From contig CAVPTO010000003.1 in the NCBI GenBank assembly GCA_963708675.1, forward strand, positions 5,022,001 through 5,086,000: a stretch of 64,000 nt of DNA, written 5' to 3'. The position numbers and the translations under genes were made by a program. The notes beneath the pieces were generated by a model. That model did not search any database, had not been told where the DNA came from, and saw only the letters and a list, made by a program, of their open reading frames with translations. Shown piece by piece: positions 56,116-64,000 of this stretch (position 1 is its first letter; each line of letters begins with the position of its first letter). The stretch comes from DATAXP01 sp963708675 (GTDB lineage: Bacteria; Planctomycetota; Planctomycetia; Pirellulales; PNKZ01).

Positions 56116-57579
56116 ATGAATCCTGCCCACGAGTTTCAAAAACACCTGTCGCGCCGCGCGTTTCTGAGCAACGGTGCCCAAGGCATCGGCGGCATCGCGC
56201 TGGCGTCGATGATGTTTCCCGAGATGGCCACCGCCGCCGAAATGGCCAAGTCGTCGAAGGGGCTCGCGGGTATTCCGCACTTCGCGCCAAAGGCGAAGCG
56301 CGTGCTCTGCCTCATGCAATCCGGCGGCTTCTCGCACGTCGATTTGTTCGACTACAAGCAGACGGTCGTGGACAACCACGGCAACGAGATTCCCGCTTCG
56401 GTCAAAGGCAATCAACGCCTGACCGGCATGACCAGTGGACAGTCGGCCTATCCGGTCACCGCGCCGCTGAAGCCCGGCAAACGATGCGGCAAAAACGGCT
56501 CCTGGATCAGCGATCTTCTGCCGAACATGCAGACCATCGCCGACGACATCTGTTTCATCAAGAGCATGAACACCGAGGCGATCAACCACGATCCCGCGAT
56601 CACGTTCATCAACACCGGCAACCAACAGCCCGGTTATCCCAGCATGGGCGCGTGGGTGGCGTATGGTCTGGGGACCGAGAACGAGAATCTTCCCACCTTC
56701 GTGTCGATGGTGTCGCAAGGCACGGGAAAGAACCCGGGGCAACCGATCTTCTCGCGCCTTTGGGGAAGCGGCTTCTTGCCGTCGTCGTATCAAGGCGTCG
56801 GTCTGAGGCCCGGCGCCAACCCGGTGTTGTACCTCAGCAATCCCGACGGCACCGATCGCGAGCAGCGGCGCGCGATGCTCGACGACCTCGCGACGCTCAA
56901 TGCCGTGCAGGCTCAGCAACTCGCCGATCCGGAGACGACTGCCCGCATTCATGCCTACGAGATGGCGTTTCGCATGCAGACGTCGGTGCCCGAGTTGACC
57001 GACATCAGCGACGAGACCGATACCACGCTCGAAGCGTACGGCCCCGAAGTGCGCAAGGCCGGCAGCTACGCGGCGAACTGCTTGCTCGCAAGAAGATTAC
57101 TCGAGCGCGACGTGCGATTTGTGCAGTTGTTTCATCGCGGGTGGGATCAGCACATTGCCCTCTCACGGCAATTGCCGAACCAGTGTCGCGACGTCGATCA
57201 ACCCACAACCGCGCTACTGAAAGACTTAAAGCAACGCGGAATGCTCGACGACACGCTCGTCATCTTCGCTACCGAGTTTGGACGCACCGTGTTCAGCCAA
57301 GGGAAGTTCGGCGATCCCGGCATGGGTCGCGATCACCACGGACGTTGCTTTACGATATGGCTCGCCGGTGGCGGCGTGCGACCAGGCTTTGAATACGGCA
57401 AGAGCGACGACTTCTGCTACAACATCGTCGAAAATCCTGTGCATCTGCGAGACCTCCACGCGACGATTCTGCACTGCTTGGGCATCGATCACTCGCGATT
57501 CACCTACAAGTTTCGCGGCTTGCACACGAAGCTCACCGGCGTCGAAGAGGCGCATGTGGTCAAAGACATTCTGATCTGA
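56116..57579 (+). CDS. DUF1501 Tat-exported protein
   Basis: A 487-aa intact protein. Tat signal LSRRAFLSNGAQGIGGIALA, then AKRVLCLMQSGGFSHVDLFD, MGAWVAYGLGTENENLPTFV, VFATEFGRTVFSQ-type metal site (IFATEFGRTVFSQ) and DLHATILHCLGIDHSRFTYK. Starts 19 nt after the DUF1549/1553 gene. Slightly longer than the other two DUF1501 copies and of the branch with the Gly/Asn-rich GKNPGQPIFSRLWGSGFLPS loop. Confidence 0.95.
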   Translation: MNPAHEFQKHLSRRAFLSNGAQGIGGIALASMMFPEMATAAEMAKSSKGLAGIPHFAPKAKRVLCLMQSGGFSHVDLFDYKQTVVDNHGNEIPASVKGNQRLTGMTSGQSAYPVTAPLKPGKRCGKNGSWISDLLPNMQTIADDICFIKSMNTEAINHDPAITFINTGNQQPGYPSMGAWVAYGLGTENENLPTFVSMVSQGTGKNPGQPIFSRLWGSGFLPSSYQGVGLRPGANPVLYLSNPDGTDREQRRAMLDDLATLNAVQAQQLADPETTARIHAYEMAFRMQTSVPELTDISDETDTTLEAYGPEVRKAGSYAANCLLARRLLERDVRFVQLFHRGWDQHIALSRQLPNQCRDVDQPTTALLKDLKQRGMLDDTLVIFATEFGRTVFSQGKFGDPGMGRDHHGRCFTIWLAGGGVRPGFEYGKSDDFCYNIVENPVHLRDLHATILHCLGIDHSRFTYKFRGLHTKLTGVEEAHVVKDILI

Positions 57580-57680
57580 GCAGCGCCGGGCAAGAATCGT
57601 CTGCTGATTCATGGCACGGCGCAAAAGTTGCAATCTTCGCACGTTTTCCAAACGCGACTCATGCTGTGAAGGTGCGCCCC

Positions 57681-59774
57681 ATGGCCAAGAAGCAACGCGA
57701 CGCCGAAGTAGAAGCAGTTCCTCAGCAGATCGGAAGCGGCGGCGAGACTCATCAAACCGTGCCGCCAGGTGGTCAGCGAATGACCACCGACCAGGGCATT
57801 CCGATCTCCGACGATCAAAACTCGCTCACGTCGGCGCCCCGCGGGCCGGTGTTGCTCGAAGATTTCGTGCTTCGCGAGAAGATTACGAACTTCGACCACG
57901 AACGCATTCCGGAGCGCGTCGTGCATGCCCGTGGGTTTGGTGTTCACGGCTATTTTCAGACATACAAGTCGCATTCGCGACTGACGAAGGCGGCATTCCT
58001 GCAAGACCCGTCCGTGAAGACGCCGACGTTTGTGCGCTTTTCGACCGTTGCGGGGAGCGAGGGTTCGTTCGATACCGCTCGCGACGTGCGCGGCTTCGCC
58101 GTGAAGTTCTACACCTCCGAAGGCAACTACGATCTTGTCGGCAACAACATTCCGGTCTTCTTCATTCAAGACGCGATGAAGTTTCCCGACTTGATTCACT
58201 CGGTGAAGCCGGAGCCCGATCGCGGTTTTCCGCAGGCGCAGTCGGCGCACGACACGTTCTGGGACTTCGTGTCGTTGTCGCCCGAGAGCACGCACATGCT
58301 GATGTGGGTCATGAGCGACCGAGCGATTCCGCGATCGTTCCGCATGATGGAAGGCTTCGGTATTCACACGTTCCGCCTGGTCAACGCACAAGGCAAGAGC
58401 ACGTTCGTCAAGTTTCACTGGCGGCCAATGCTCGGCACGTTCTCTCTGATTTGGGACGAAGCGGTGAAGGTGTCAGGCGCCGACCCCGACTTTCATCGTC
58501 GCGACATGTGGGACGCGATTCAGATGGGCGACTTCCCAGAGTACGAACTCTCGGTGCAAACGTTCGACGAGAAGACGGCCGACAAGTTCGACTTCGACGT
58601 GCTCGATCCGACGAAGATCATTCCTGAAGAAGTGATTCCGCTCACGCCGTTGGGGAAGATGACGCTCGACCGCACGGTCGACAACTTCTTTTCCGAGACG
58701 GAACAGGTCGCGTTCTGTCCTGGCAACATTGTGCCCGGTATCGACTTCACGAACGACCCGCTGTTACAAGGCCGTTTGTTCAGCTACGTCGACACCCAAC
58801 TCAAGCGATTGGGAAGTCCGAACTTTCACGAGTTGCCGATCAACGCGGCGAAGTGCCCGGTGTCGAACCTACAACGCGATGGACACATGCGCATGCTGGT
58901 TCCGAAGGGGCGAGTTTCGTACGAGCCCAATAGTCTCGACTCCGAAGCGCCGCGCGAGGATCGCAAGGGAGGTTTCACGAGCTTCCCTGCGCCGGCCGAT
59001 GACGGCGTGAAGGGGCGTGTGCGACCCGAGTTGTTCGCCGACCATTTCACGCAAGCCAGGTTGTTCTACAAGTCGATGACCGACTTCGAACAACGGCACA
59101 TCGTCGGTGGGTTCGCGTTCGAGCTGGGCAAGTGCAAGAGTCTGGCCGTGCGGCAACGGATGCTCGGCAACTTGAAGCATGTCGACGCCGAGTTCGCGGA
59201 AAATGTCGCCGAAGCTCTGGGCATGCCGGGTCAGGCAGCCAAGACGAAAGCCGCGAAGCCTACGAAGGACATGAAGCCATCGCCCGCGCTCAGCCAGTAC
59301 ACGAAGGCGCCGGAGTCGGTGGCGGGAAAGAAGTTCGCCATCTTGGTGACGGAAGGTGTGAATGACAAGTGGCTCAACGCTTTGATGAAGTCTGCGAAGG
59401 CCGAGAAGGCAACGGTCGCGATCATCGCTCCCGTGGCTGGCGGAGTCACTTCGAAAGGTGGCAAGGCGATTGAGCCGGATGATTTTTTGGCAGGCGCACC
59501 GTCGTGTTTGTTCGACGCGGTGATTGTCGCTCCTTCGGCGGAAGGCGTCGATCTATTGGCGAAAACCGCAGCAGCTGTCGACTGGATTCGCGATGCGTTC
59601 GCACACCTGAAGGTGATCGGCTATGTGCCCGAGGCGTTGCCGCTGTTTGAACTCGCGCACGTCGATCCGCAGGCCGATGAAGGGCTCGTTGATTTGACGA
59701 AGGGCGGCATCGACGGTGTGATCGAAGCCGCGAAGCAGCACCGTATTTGGGCTCGCGAGCCGAGCGTGCGTTAG
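57681..59774 (+). CDS. katE: Large-subunit catalase (HPII type)
   Basis: A 697-aa clade-2 catalase. The haem domain has His82 (RVVHARGFG), the GNN motif (Asn155, NYDLVGNNIPVFF) and the proximal Tyr in RLFSYVDTQ. Residues about 550-697 form the extra DJ-1/PfpI-like domain (FAILVTEGVNDKWLNALMKS, KVIGYVPEALPLFELA) typical of HPII. The N-terminal 55 residues form the usual extension. It decomposes hydrogen peroxide in the cytoplasm. ATG 57681 follows a GAAGGTG site; a GTG at 57666 is less likely. The stop overlaps the convergent GHL10 gene by four bases. Confidence 0.96.
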   Translation: MAKKQRDAEVEAVPQQIGSGGETHQTVPPGGQRMTTDQGIPISDDQNSLTSAPRGPVLLEDFVLREKITNFDHERIPERVVHARGFGVHGYFQTYKSHSRLTKAAFLQDPSVKTPTFVRFSTVAGSEGSFDTARDVRGFAVKFYTSEGNYDLVGNNIPVFFIQDAMKFPDLIHSVKPEPDRGFPQAQSAHDTFWDFVSLSPESTHMLMWVMSDRAIPRSFRMMEGFGIHTFRLVNAQGKSTFVKFHWRPMLGTFSLIWDEAVKVSGADPDFHRRDMWDAIQMGDFPEYELSVQTFDEKTADKFDFDVLDPTKIIPEEVIPLTPLGKMTLDRTVDNFFSETEQVAFCPGNIVPGIDFTNDPLLQGRLFSYVDTQLKRLGSPNFHELPINAAKCPVSNLQRDGHMRMLVPKGRVSYEPNSLDSEAPREDRKGGFTSFPAPADDGVKGRVRPELFADHFTQARLFYKSMTDFEQRHIVGGFAFELGKCKSLAVRQRMLGNLKHVDAEFAENVAEALGMPGQAAKTKAAKPTKDMKPSPALSQYTKAPESVAGKKFAILVTEGVNDKWLNALMKSAKAEKATVAIIAPVAGGVTSKGGKAIEPDDFLAGAPSCLFDAVIVAPSAEGVDLLAKTAAAVDWIRDAFAHLKVIGYVPEALPLFELAHVDPQADEGLVDLTKGGIDGVIEAAKQHRIWAREPSVR

Positions 59775-61403
59775 ACGTCGATTGCAAGATCAATGAACAC
59801 GATCGTCGTCGGTTCGCCGTCGACGAGTGTCACGTCGAGTCGGTTGCGGCCATCGCGCAATGCGCTTGCCGGGACGTTCCATGCACGTCGCGCCGATGGT
59901 TCGCCCAACAGCGATGGATAAGGCGCGGCATACGGCTCCGACACATCGTCAGTCGGGGACAACTCGACATCGTTAAGCACCGCCTTCCATTGACGATCCG
60001 CCATCGGTAGTTCGGTTTCGATGCGCAGGCGGCCGTCCTTGGTCCAACCGCCTTGGGGTGGGGCCATGTCGAGTTGGAATTGCACGGTCTTGCCTGTTGC
60101 GATGGCGCGCGGCACAGGCGTTGGTTTCGAGTTTGCCGGCCGCCAACCCTTGGCGATAAACCAGTGCTGTGGTTGTTTGGCGAGCCATGCCGGATCGCCG
60201 AGGTGTTTGAACACCTCGAACGGCGGCTCGTGAAACGGCCCGCGATCGCCGATGCCATGCTCACGATAGTAGACGAAGTTGAAGGCGCTCACGCCGTCGC
60301 ATCCGCGCGCATATGCCAGATGCGCGGTCGTGTTAAATTGTTCGACCGTCGTGCGGCGGAATACGTTCGTGTCGTAACCGGTCGCCACCTTCGGTCCGGT
60401 CCAGGTGGTGTGGCACATCTCGAAGTAGAGCGCCGCGCCTTCGGTGCGACGACGTATCGCTTCGAGGTCTTGTCGCTGCGTGGTGTAGTAAGTCGACGAT
60501 GCATTCACCATGTCGAGTCCCGCGTCGACCATTGCCTGCAAATCGACGCCAATGTCGTCGAGCACATTGAGGTAGCAAGGGACGCGGGCGCACAACCATC
60601 GCCGTTTGCCATGTTTGACGGTCTCGTCGAGCGTTGAACGCACCTCACGCACAAAGTCGGTCATGATCGCTTTGCGCTCGGCCAGCGTCGTTTTCTCCAG
60701 ATCGAAGTAGCTGGGATAGCGGAGAAAATCGAGTTCCAGACCATCGAAGTCGTACATCGAGCAAAGTTCGTGGAGCATGGCCAGTCGATGTGCTCGGACC
60801 TCGGGAATCGACCAGTTCCAAACGTGTTGGCCAGATCGACTGGGGTCGGGTCCGATCCTCCACTCGGGATGTTCGACGTACAGCTTCGTCACCGATTGCG
60901 ACAGCGAGCCGACCTTGTCGCCGGGCTTCGCGTTGACGAATTCCTTGTGATGAGCGTCGTTGAGGCGGAACGAGATAAACGGCGATTGCCCACGTTGGCG
61001 ACAGCGATCGATGAAGATCTGAATCAAATCGTTGCCATCGAGCACGCACTGCGAATACGCATCGAGCTTCTGTCCATAGCGCTGCTTGAGCCAAGCTGCG
61101 TGCTCGGCGAGCGGATACACATCGCTCTTCCACAGCGGCACATTACATAGGCCGGGTTGCAGCAGATGCACCTCGACGCCAACTTCGGCGACTTCGTCTA
61201 CTGTCGCTTCGAGCATTTCCTTGGTGAACGGTTGTCGTGGTTTGTGCCACGGACTCGTACACGTGAGTGTGTTCGTCAGGTCGTTGCTATAGAGCACGCG
61301 AAACGATGGCTTCTTGCGCTGACGGTGCGGCCCAAAGGCGCGAACTTCCAGCGGCGACGATGCCGCCGGCGGCCGATTGCAAAAGTTGACGGCGTGTGAG
61401 CAT
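59771..61403 (-). CDS. Tat-exported GHL10-like glycosidase-family protein, frame change in signal region
   Basis: The main frame encodes a TIM-barrel protein of the glycosyl-hydrolase-like 10 type (FRVLYSNDLTNTLTC, MYDFDGLELDFLRYPSYFDL, ARVPCYLNVLDDIGVD) with a C-terminal beta domain. Its own N terminus upstream of about 61325 is not protein-like. In another frame, ATG 61403 encodes a clean Tat signal MLTRRQLLQSAAGGIVAAGS. A frame change near 61315-61325 would join them, giving about 540 aa. Either an assembly indel or a damaged export signal. Substrate unknown; the barrel motifs suggest carbohydrate hydrolysis. Confidence 0.85.
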
Positions 61404-61537
61404 GTGCGGTGAGCGTGCAAGCACAGTGGTGGGCAAACCCCAAGAATCGCACCGCGCCGGTTGACGTGCAAACATTATCTGCGGATAGTGAAACTCGCCG
61501 CACGCCACGAGTTTTCCCACCTGCTGGCACTCCTCCC

Positions 61538-64000
61538 ATGAATGCTCCGCATCGTCTCGCTGCGTTCCTATGTGCGCTCGCGCTGATGGCGACATCAACG
61601 CAAAGTGCCGATCGACCTAAGAACGTGTTGTTCATTGCCGTCGATGACCTTCGACCCGAGTTGGGCTGCTATGGTCATGTGTCGGTGAAGTCGCCAGCCA
61701 TCGATCGCTTGGCTGCGACCGGCGTGTTGTTCGAACGCGCGTACTGCCAGCAGTCGGTGTGCAATCCGTCGCGAGCCAGCATGTTGTCGGGCTGCCGACC
61801 TGGCACGACCAAGGTCGTCGCGAACAACATCAACTTGCGGACGATGATGCCCGACGTCGTCACGCTTCCGCAACACTTCAAGAACCACGGATATCACACG
61901 GCGTCGATTGGCAAGATTTATCATGTCGAAGGTGAAGTGACGGACGACCCGCTGGCATGGAGCGAACCGTCGTACGAGCATGCGCCGGGCAAGAAGAGCT
62001 GGTACACGAAAGAGTCGGAGCAGATTATTCGCGAGCGGCCAAAAGTGCTTGCGGCGGCTGGCCTACAGTCGGACAACAAAGCCGCGCGTCGCGGCCCACC
62101 TTATGAAGGCGCCGACATGCCCGACGACGCCTACGCCGACACGAGCGTCGCCGATCGCGCGATCGAAACGCTCGGCCGTGTGAAGGATCAACCGTTCTTT
62201 CTCGCAGTCGGCTTTCACAAGCCTCACCTGCCCTACTGCTGCCCGAAGAAGTACTTCGACCTGTACCCGCTCGATGAGATTGATCTGCCCGACAATCGGT
62301 ATCTGCCTCGTGGCGCTCCGGCCATCGCTGGGCACGATTGGTATGAGCTACGCAGCTACGGTTCGGTGACGCTTGAAGGACCGATCACCGACGACATGGC
62401 GCGGCGGTTGATCCAGGGCTATCGGGCATGCGTCACGTACATGGACGCACAAGTAGGGCGAGTGTTGGATGAACTCGATCGGCTGAAATTGGCCGACGAC
62501 ACGATCGTCGTGTTCTGGGGCGATCACGGCTATCACCTCGGCGAGAACGACGTATGGACGAAGATGACGAACTTCGAGCTGGGAACGCGAGTGCCGCTGA
62601 TTGCGCGTGTTCCGGGCAAGGCAGGCGGGCAACGATCGCGTGGCCTTGTCGAACTCGTCGATATCTATCCAACTTTGGCCGAGTGCTGTGGCCTGCCGCT
62701 GTCCGAACATCTCGAAGGCTCGAGCTTCGCGCCGCTCATGGGTGATCCCGATCGGATATGGAAGAAGGCGGTCTTTAGCGAGTACACGCGACGCGGCAAC
62801 AAAGGCATCGGCTACTCCGTGCGGACCGAGCGCTATCGCTACAACGAGTGGTTTGACATGGAAGGCAAGCCGATTGGTCGTGAACTGTACGACCAGAAAA
62901 CCGATCCACAGGAAAACGAGAACCTGGCCGACGATGAAGATCGCTCGACGCTCGTGGCGCGAATGGCGAAGACGCTGCATGCGGGATGGCGCAAGGCGAT
63001 TCCCAACGAAGAATCGATGGCCAGCACGACGACCGTCGACCCGGCCGACAAGGAAGGCGCGGCGAAAGAGACAGGCGTCCAACGAAGCGACAAGCCCGAT
63101 GTGCTCGTAGTTTTGTGCGATCAGTGGAGCCCGCGCTATCTGAGTTGGGAGAACGACCAGGTGCGAACGCCGAACCTCGATCGTATCGCCAACGAGGGCA
63201 AGATTTTTGATGCGTGCTACACGCCGTCGCCCGTCTGCATGCCGGCTCGGGTGTCGATGATCACCGGCTTGTATCCGCACAATGCGGGGCACGAAATCTG
63301 GGGCAATGTGAATGGCTACCACGTCTCGCCCGACGCGGCGACGATGTTTCAGGACATCAAGCGGGCGGGTTATTCGACCGCGCAGATCGGCAAGCTGCAT
63401 TGGTACAGCGGCCCGGATTGGCGGCGAGCTTTCTCGAGCGTCGACGACTACGAGAAAGCTCTTGGGCTCGATTACGTGGTGAATATCTCGGGGCCTCCGT
63501 CGTCGCCGAACGAGCATAACCCGTATGCCGAGTATCTCGAGAGTCGTGGGCTGTTGAAGACCGTTGCCGAAGATCTTCGCGAGCGCTATGTGAAGTGGGA
63601 GTTTGAGCCGCGCGCGAGTGTTGTGGCCCCAGAAGATTACCACGATACGTTCGTCGCCAACGCGGCGATCGATTACATCGGCGAACAGCCTGTTGACGAG
63701 CCGATGTGTCTGGTCGTGAGTTTTCATTCGCCGCATCCGCCGCTCGATGCGCCAGGCCGATACGCGTCGATGTACAATCCGCAATCGCTCCGTCTGCCCG
63801 CGAATGTGCCCGAAACTTTCGAGCGAGAGAAACGCAACATTGAACCGCCTGAGGTGCGGCGGATGTTGGCCAACTATCTCGGCAAGATCGCGCTCGTCGA
63901 CGATCACGTCGGCCGACTCGTCGAGGCGATGCAGAAACGTGGCACGTGGGACAACACGCTTGTGGTGTTCACGGCGGACCATGGCGAAATGATGGGTTCG
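61538..64000 (+). CDS. Tandem double sulfatase (3' end outside window)
   Basis: One frame is open from ATG 61538 to the right edge (at least 821 residues, no stop). It carries a signal peptide and two consecutive sulfatase domains. Domain 1 (about 28-490) is iduronate-2-sulfatase-like: FIAVDDLRPELGCYG, CNPSR with Cys75, VVFWGDHGYHLGEND, ending HAGWRKAIP. After a ~30-residue Thr/Asp/Lys-rich linker, domain 2 begins at about Lys519 (VLVVLCDQWSPRYLSW) with CMPAR (Cys567) and TADHGEMMG near the edge. Both cysteines fit FGE activation, so both sites may be active. The two domains belong to different sulfatase subfamilies, so the gene is not a simple duplication. Confidence 0.9.
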   Translation, partial: MNAPHRLAAFLCALALMATSTQSADRPKNVLFIAVDDLRPELGCYGHVSVKSPAIDRLAATGVLFERAYCQQSVCNPSRASMLSGCRPGTTKVVANNINLRTMMPDVVTLPQHFKNHGYHTASIGKIYHVEGEVTDDPLAWSEPSYEHAPGKKSWYTKESEQIIRERPKVLAAAGLQSDNKAARRGPPYEGADMPDDAYADTSVADRAIETLGRVKDQPFFLAVGFHKPHLPYCCPKKYFDLYPLDEIDLPDNRYLPRGAPAIAGHDWYELRSYGSVTLEGPITDDMARRLIQGYRACVTYMDAQVGRVLDELDRLKLADDTIVVFWGDHGYHLGENDVWTKMTNFELGTRVPLIARVPGKAGGQRSRGLVELVDIYPTLAECCGLPLSEHLEGSSFAPLMGDPDRIWKKAVFSEYTRRGNKGIGYSVRTERYRYNEWFDMEGKPIGRELYDQKTDPQENENLADDEDRSTLVARMAKTLHAGWRKAIPNEESMASTTTVDPADKEGAAKETGVQRSDKPDVLVVLCDQWSPRYLSWENDQVRTPNLDRIANEGKIFDACYTPSPVCMPARVSMITGLYPHNAGHEIWGNVNGYHVSPDAATMFQDIKRAGYSTAQIGKLHWYSGPDWRRAFSSVDDYEKALGLDYVVNISGPPSSPNEHNPYAEYLESRGLLKTVAEDLRERYVKWEFEPRASVVAPEDYHDTFVANAAIDYIGEQPVDEPMCLVVSFHSPHPPLDAPGRYASMYNPQSLRLPANVPETFEREKRNIEPPEVRRMLANYLGKIALVDDHVGRLVEAMQKRGTWDNTLVVFTADHGEMMGS

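Noticed and set aside
62348..63982. 544-codon open frame on the minus strand
   Set aside because: Antisense of the double sulfatase, whose catalytic motifs are in the plus-strand frame; no recognisable protein features.

Overview
The window reads as a chromosomal stretch of a planctomycete, most likely order Pirellulales. The evidence is the set of lineage-typical families: five two-gene units pairing a secreted c-type haem protein (DUF1549/DUF1553 or DUF1592-type) with a twin-arginine-signal protein (DUF1501 or DUF1552), FGE-dependent sulfatases at both ends, a sialate O-acetylesterase, a Gfo/Idh/MocA oxidoreductase with a Tat signal, YwqK/MORN-type secreted proteins, and a giant surface protein carrying the planctomycete N-terminal extracellular motif. 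The DNA is GC-rich. No rRNA, tRNA or CRISPR array was recognised.

Layout. 1-3.5 kb: partial sulfatase, a redoxin/cytochrome/copper-monooxygenase-like fusion and a methyltransferase (all minus). 3.6-5.4 kb: small hypothetical gene, then an 88-aa protein plus HNH nuclease cassette lying between two diverged ~125-bp direct repeats. 5.4-8.5 kb: an SDR, then a convincing DprE1/DprE2-like pair. 8.5-17.9 kb: two DUF1501 + DUF1549/1553 units around an SGNH hydrolase and a DUF1328 membrane peptide. 18-23 kb: O-methyltransferase, MocA-like oxidoreductase, DUF11-type surface protein, with several palindromic repeats between them. 23-25.6 kb: two tandem YwqK/MORN paralogues. 25.6-26.5 kb: three consecutive copies of a palindrome-ended element, the middle one holding an intact DUF559 nuclease gene and the outer two internally deleted. 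26.5-29.6 kb: secreted protein and an ethylene-receptor-like hybrid histidine kinase. 29.9-33.7 kb: DUF1592 + DUF1552 unit. 33.7-38.2 kb: pseudopilin-like protein followed by a run of small poorly known genes (including an RRM protein). 38.4-41 kb: second, frame-disrupted redoxin/cytochrome/copper fusion and an AHSA1-type protein with an ArsR-like operator. 41-51 kb: surface protein, second DUF1592 + DUF1552 unit, VWA protein, small lipoprotein. 51-57.6 kb: sialate O-acetylesterase and a third DUF1549/1553 + DUF1501 unit. 57.7-64 kb: large-subunit catalase, Tat-exported GHL10-like hydrolase, and a double sulfatase running off the window.

Together the genes suggest a heterotroph devoted to sulfated or acetylated complex polysaccharides, exporting many haem- and copper-containing proteins of unknown chemistry. 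At least seven genes carry frame changes, mostly single-base deletions, at places where homology shows an uninterrupted protein is expected. This density looks more like residual assembly indels than mass pseudogenisation, so the frames of those genes should be read with care. The most unusual structure is the DUF559 element triplet at 25.6-26.5 kb, which resembles an autonomous mobile element flanked by its own internally deleted derivatives.
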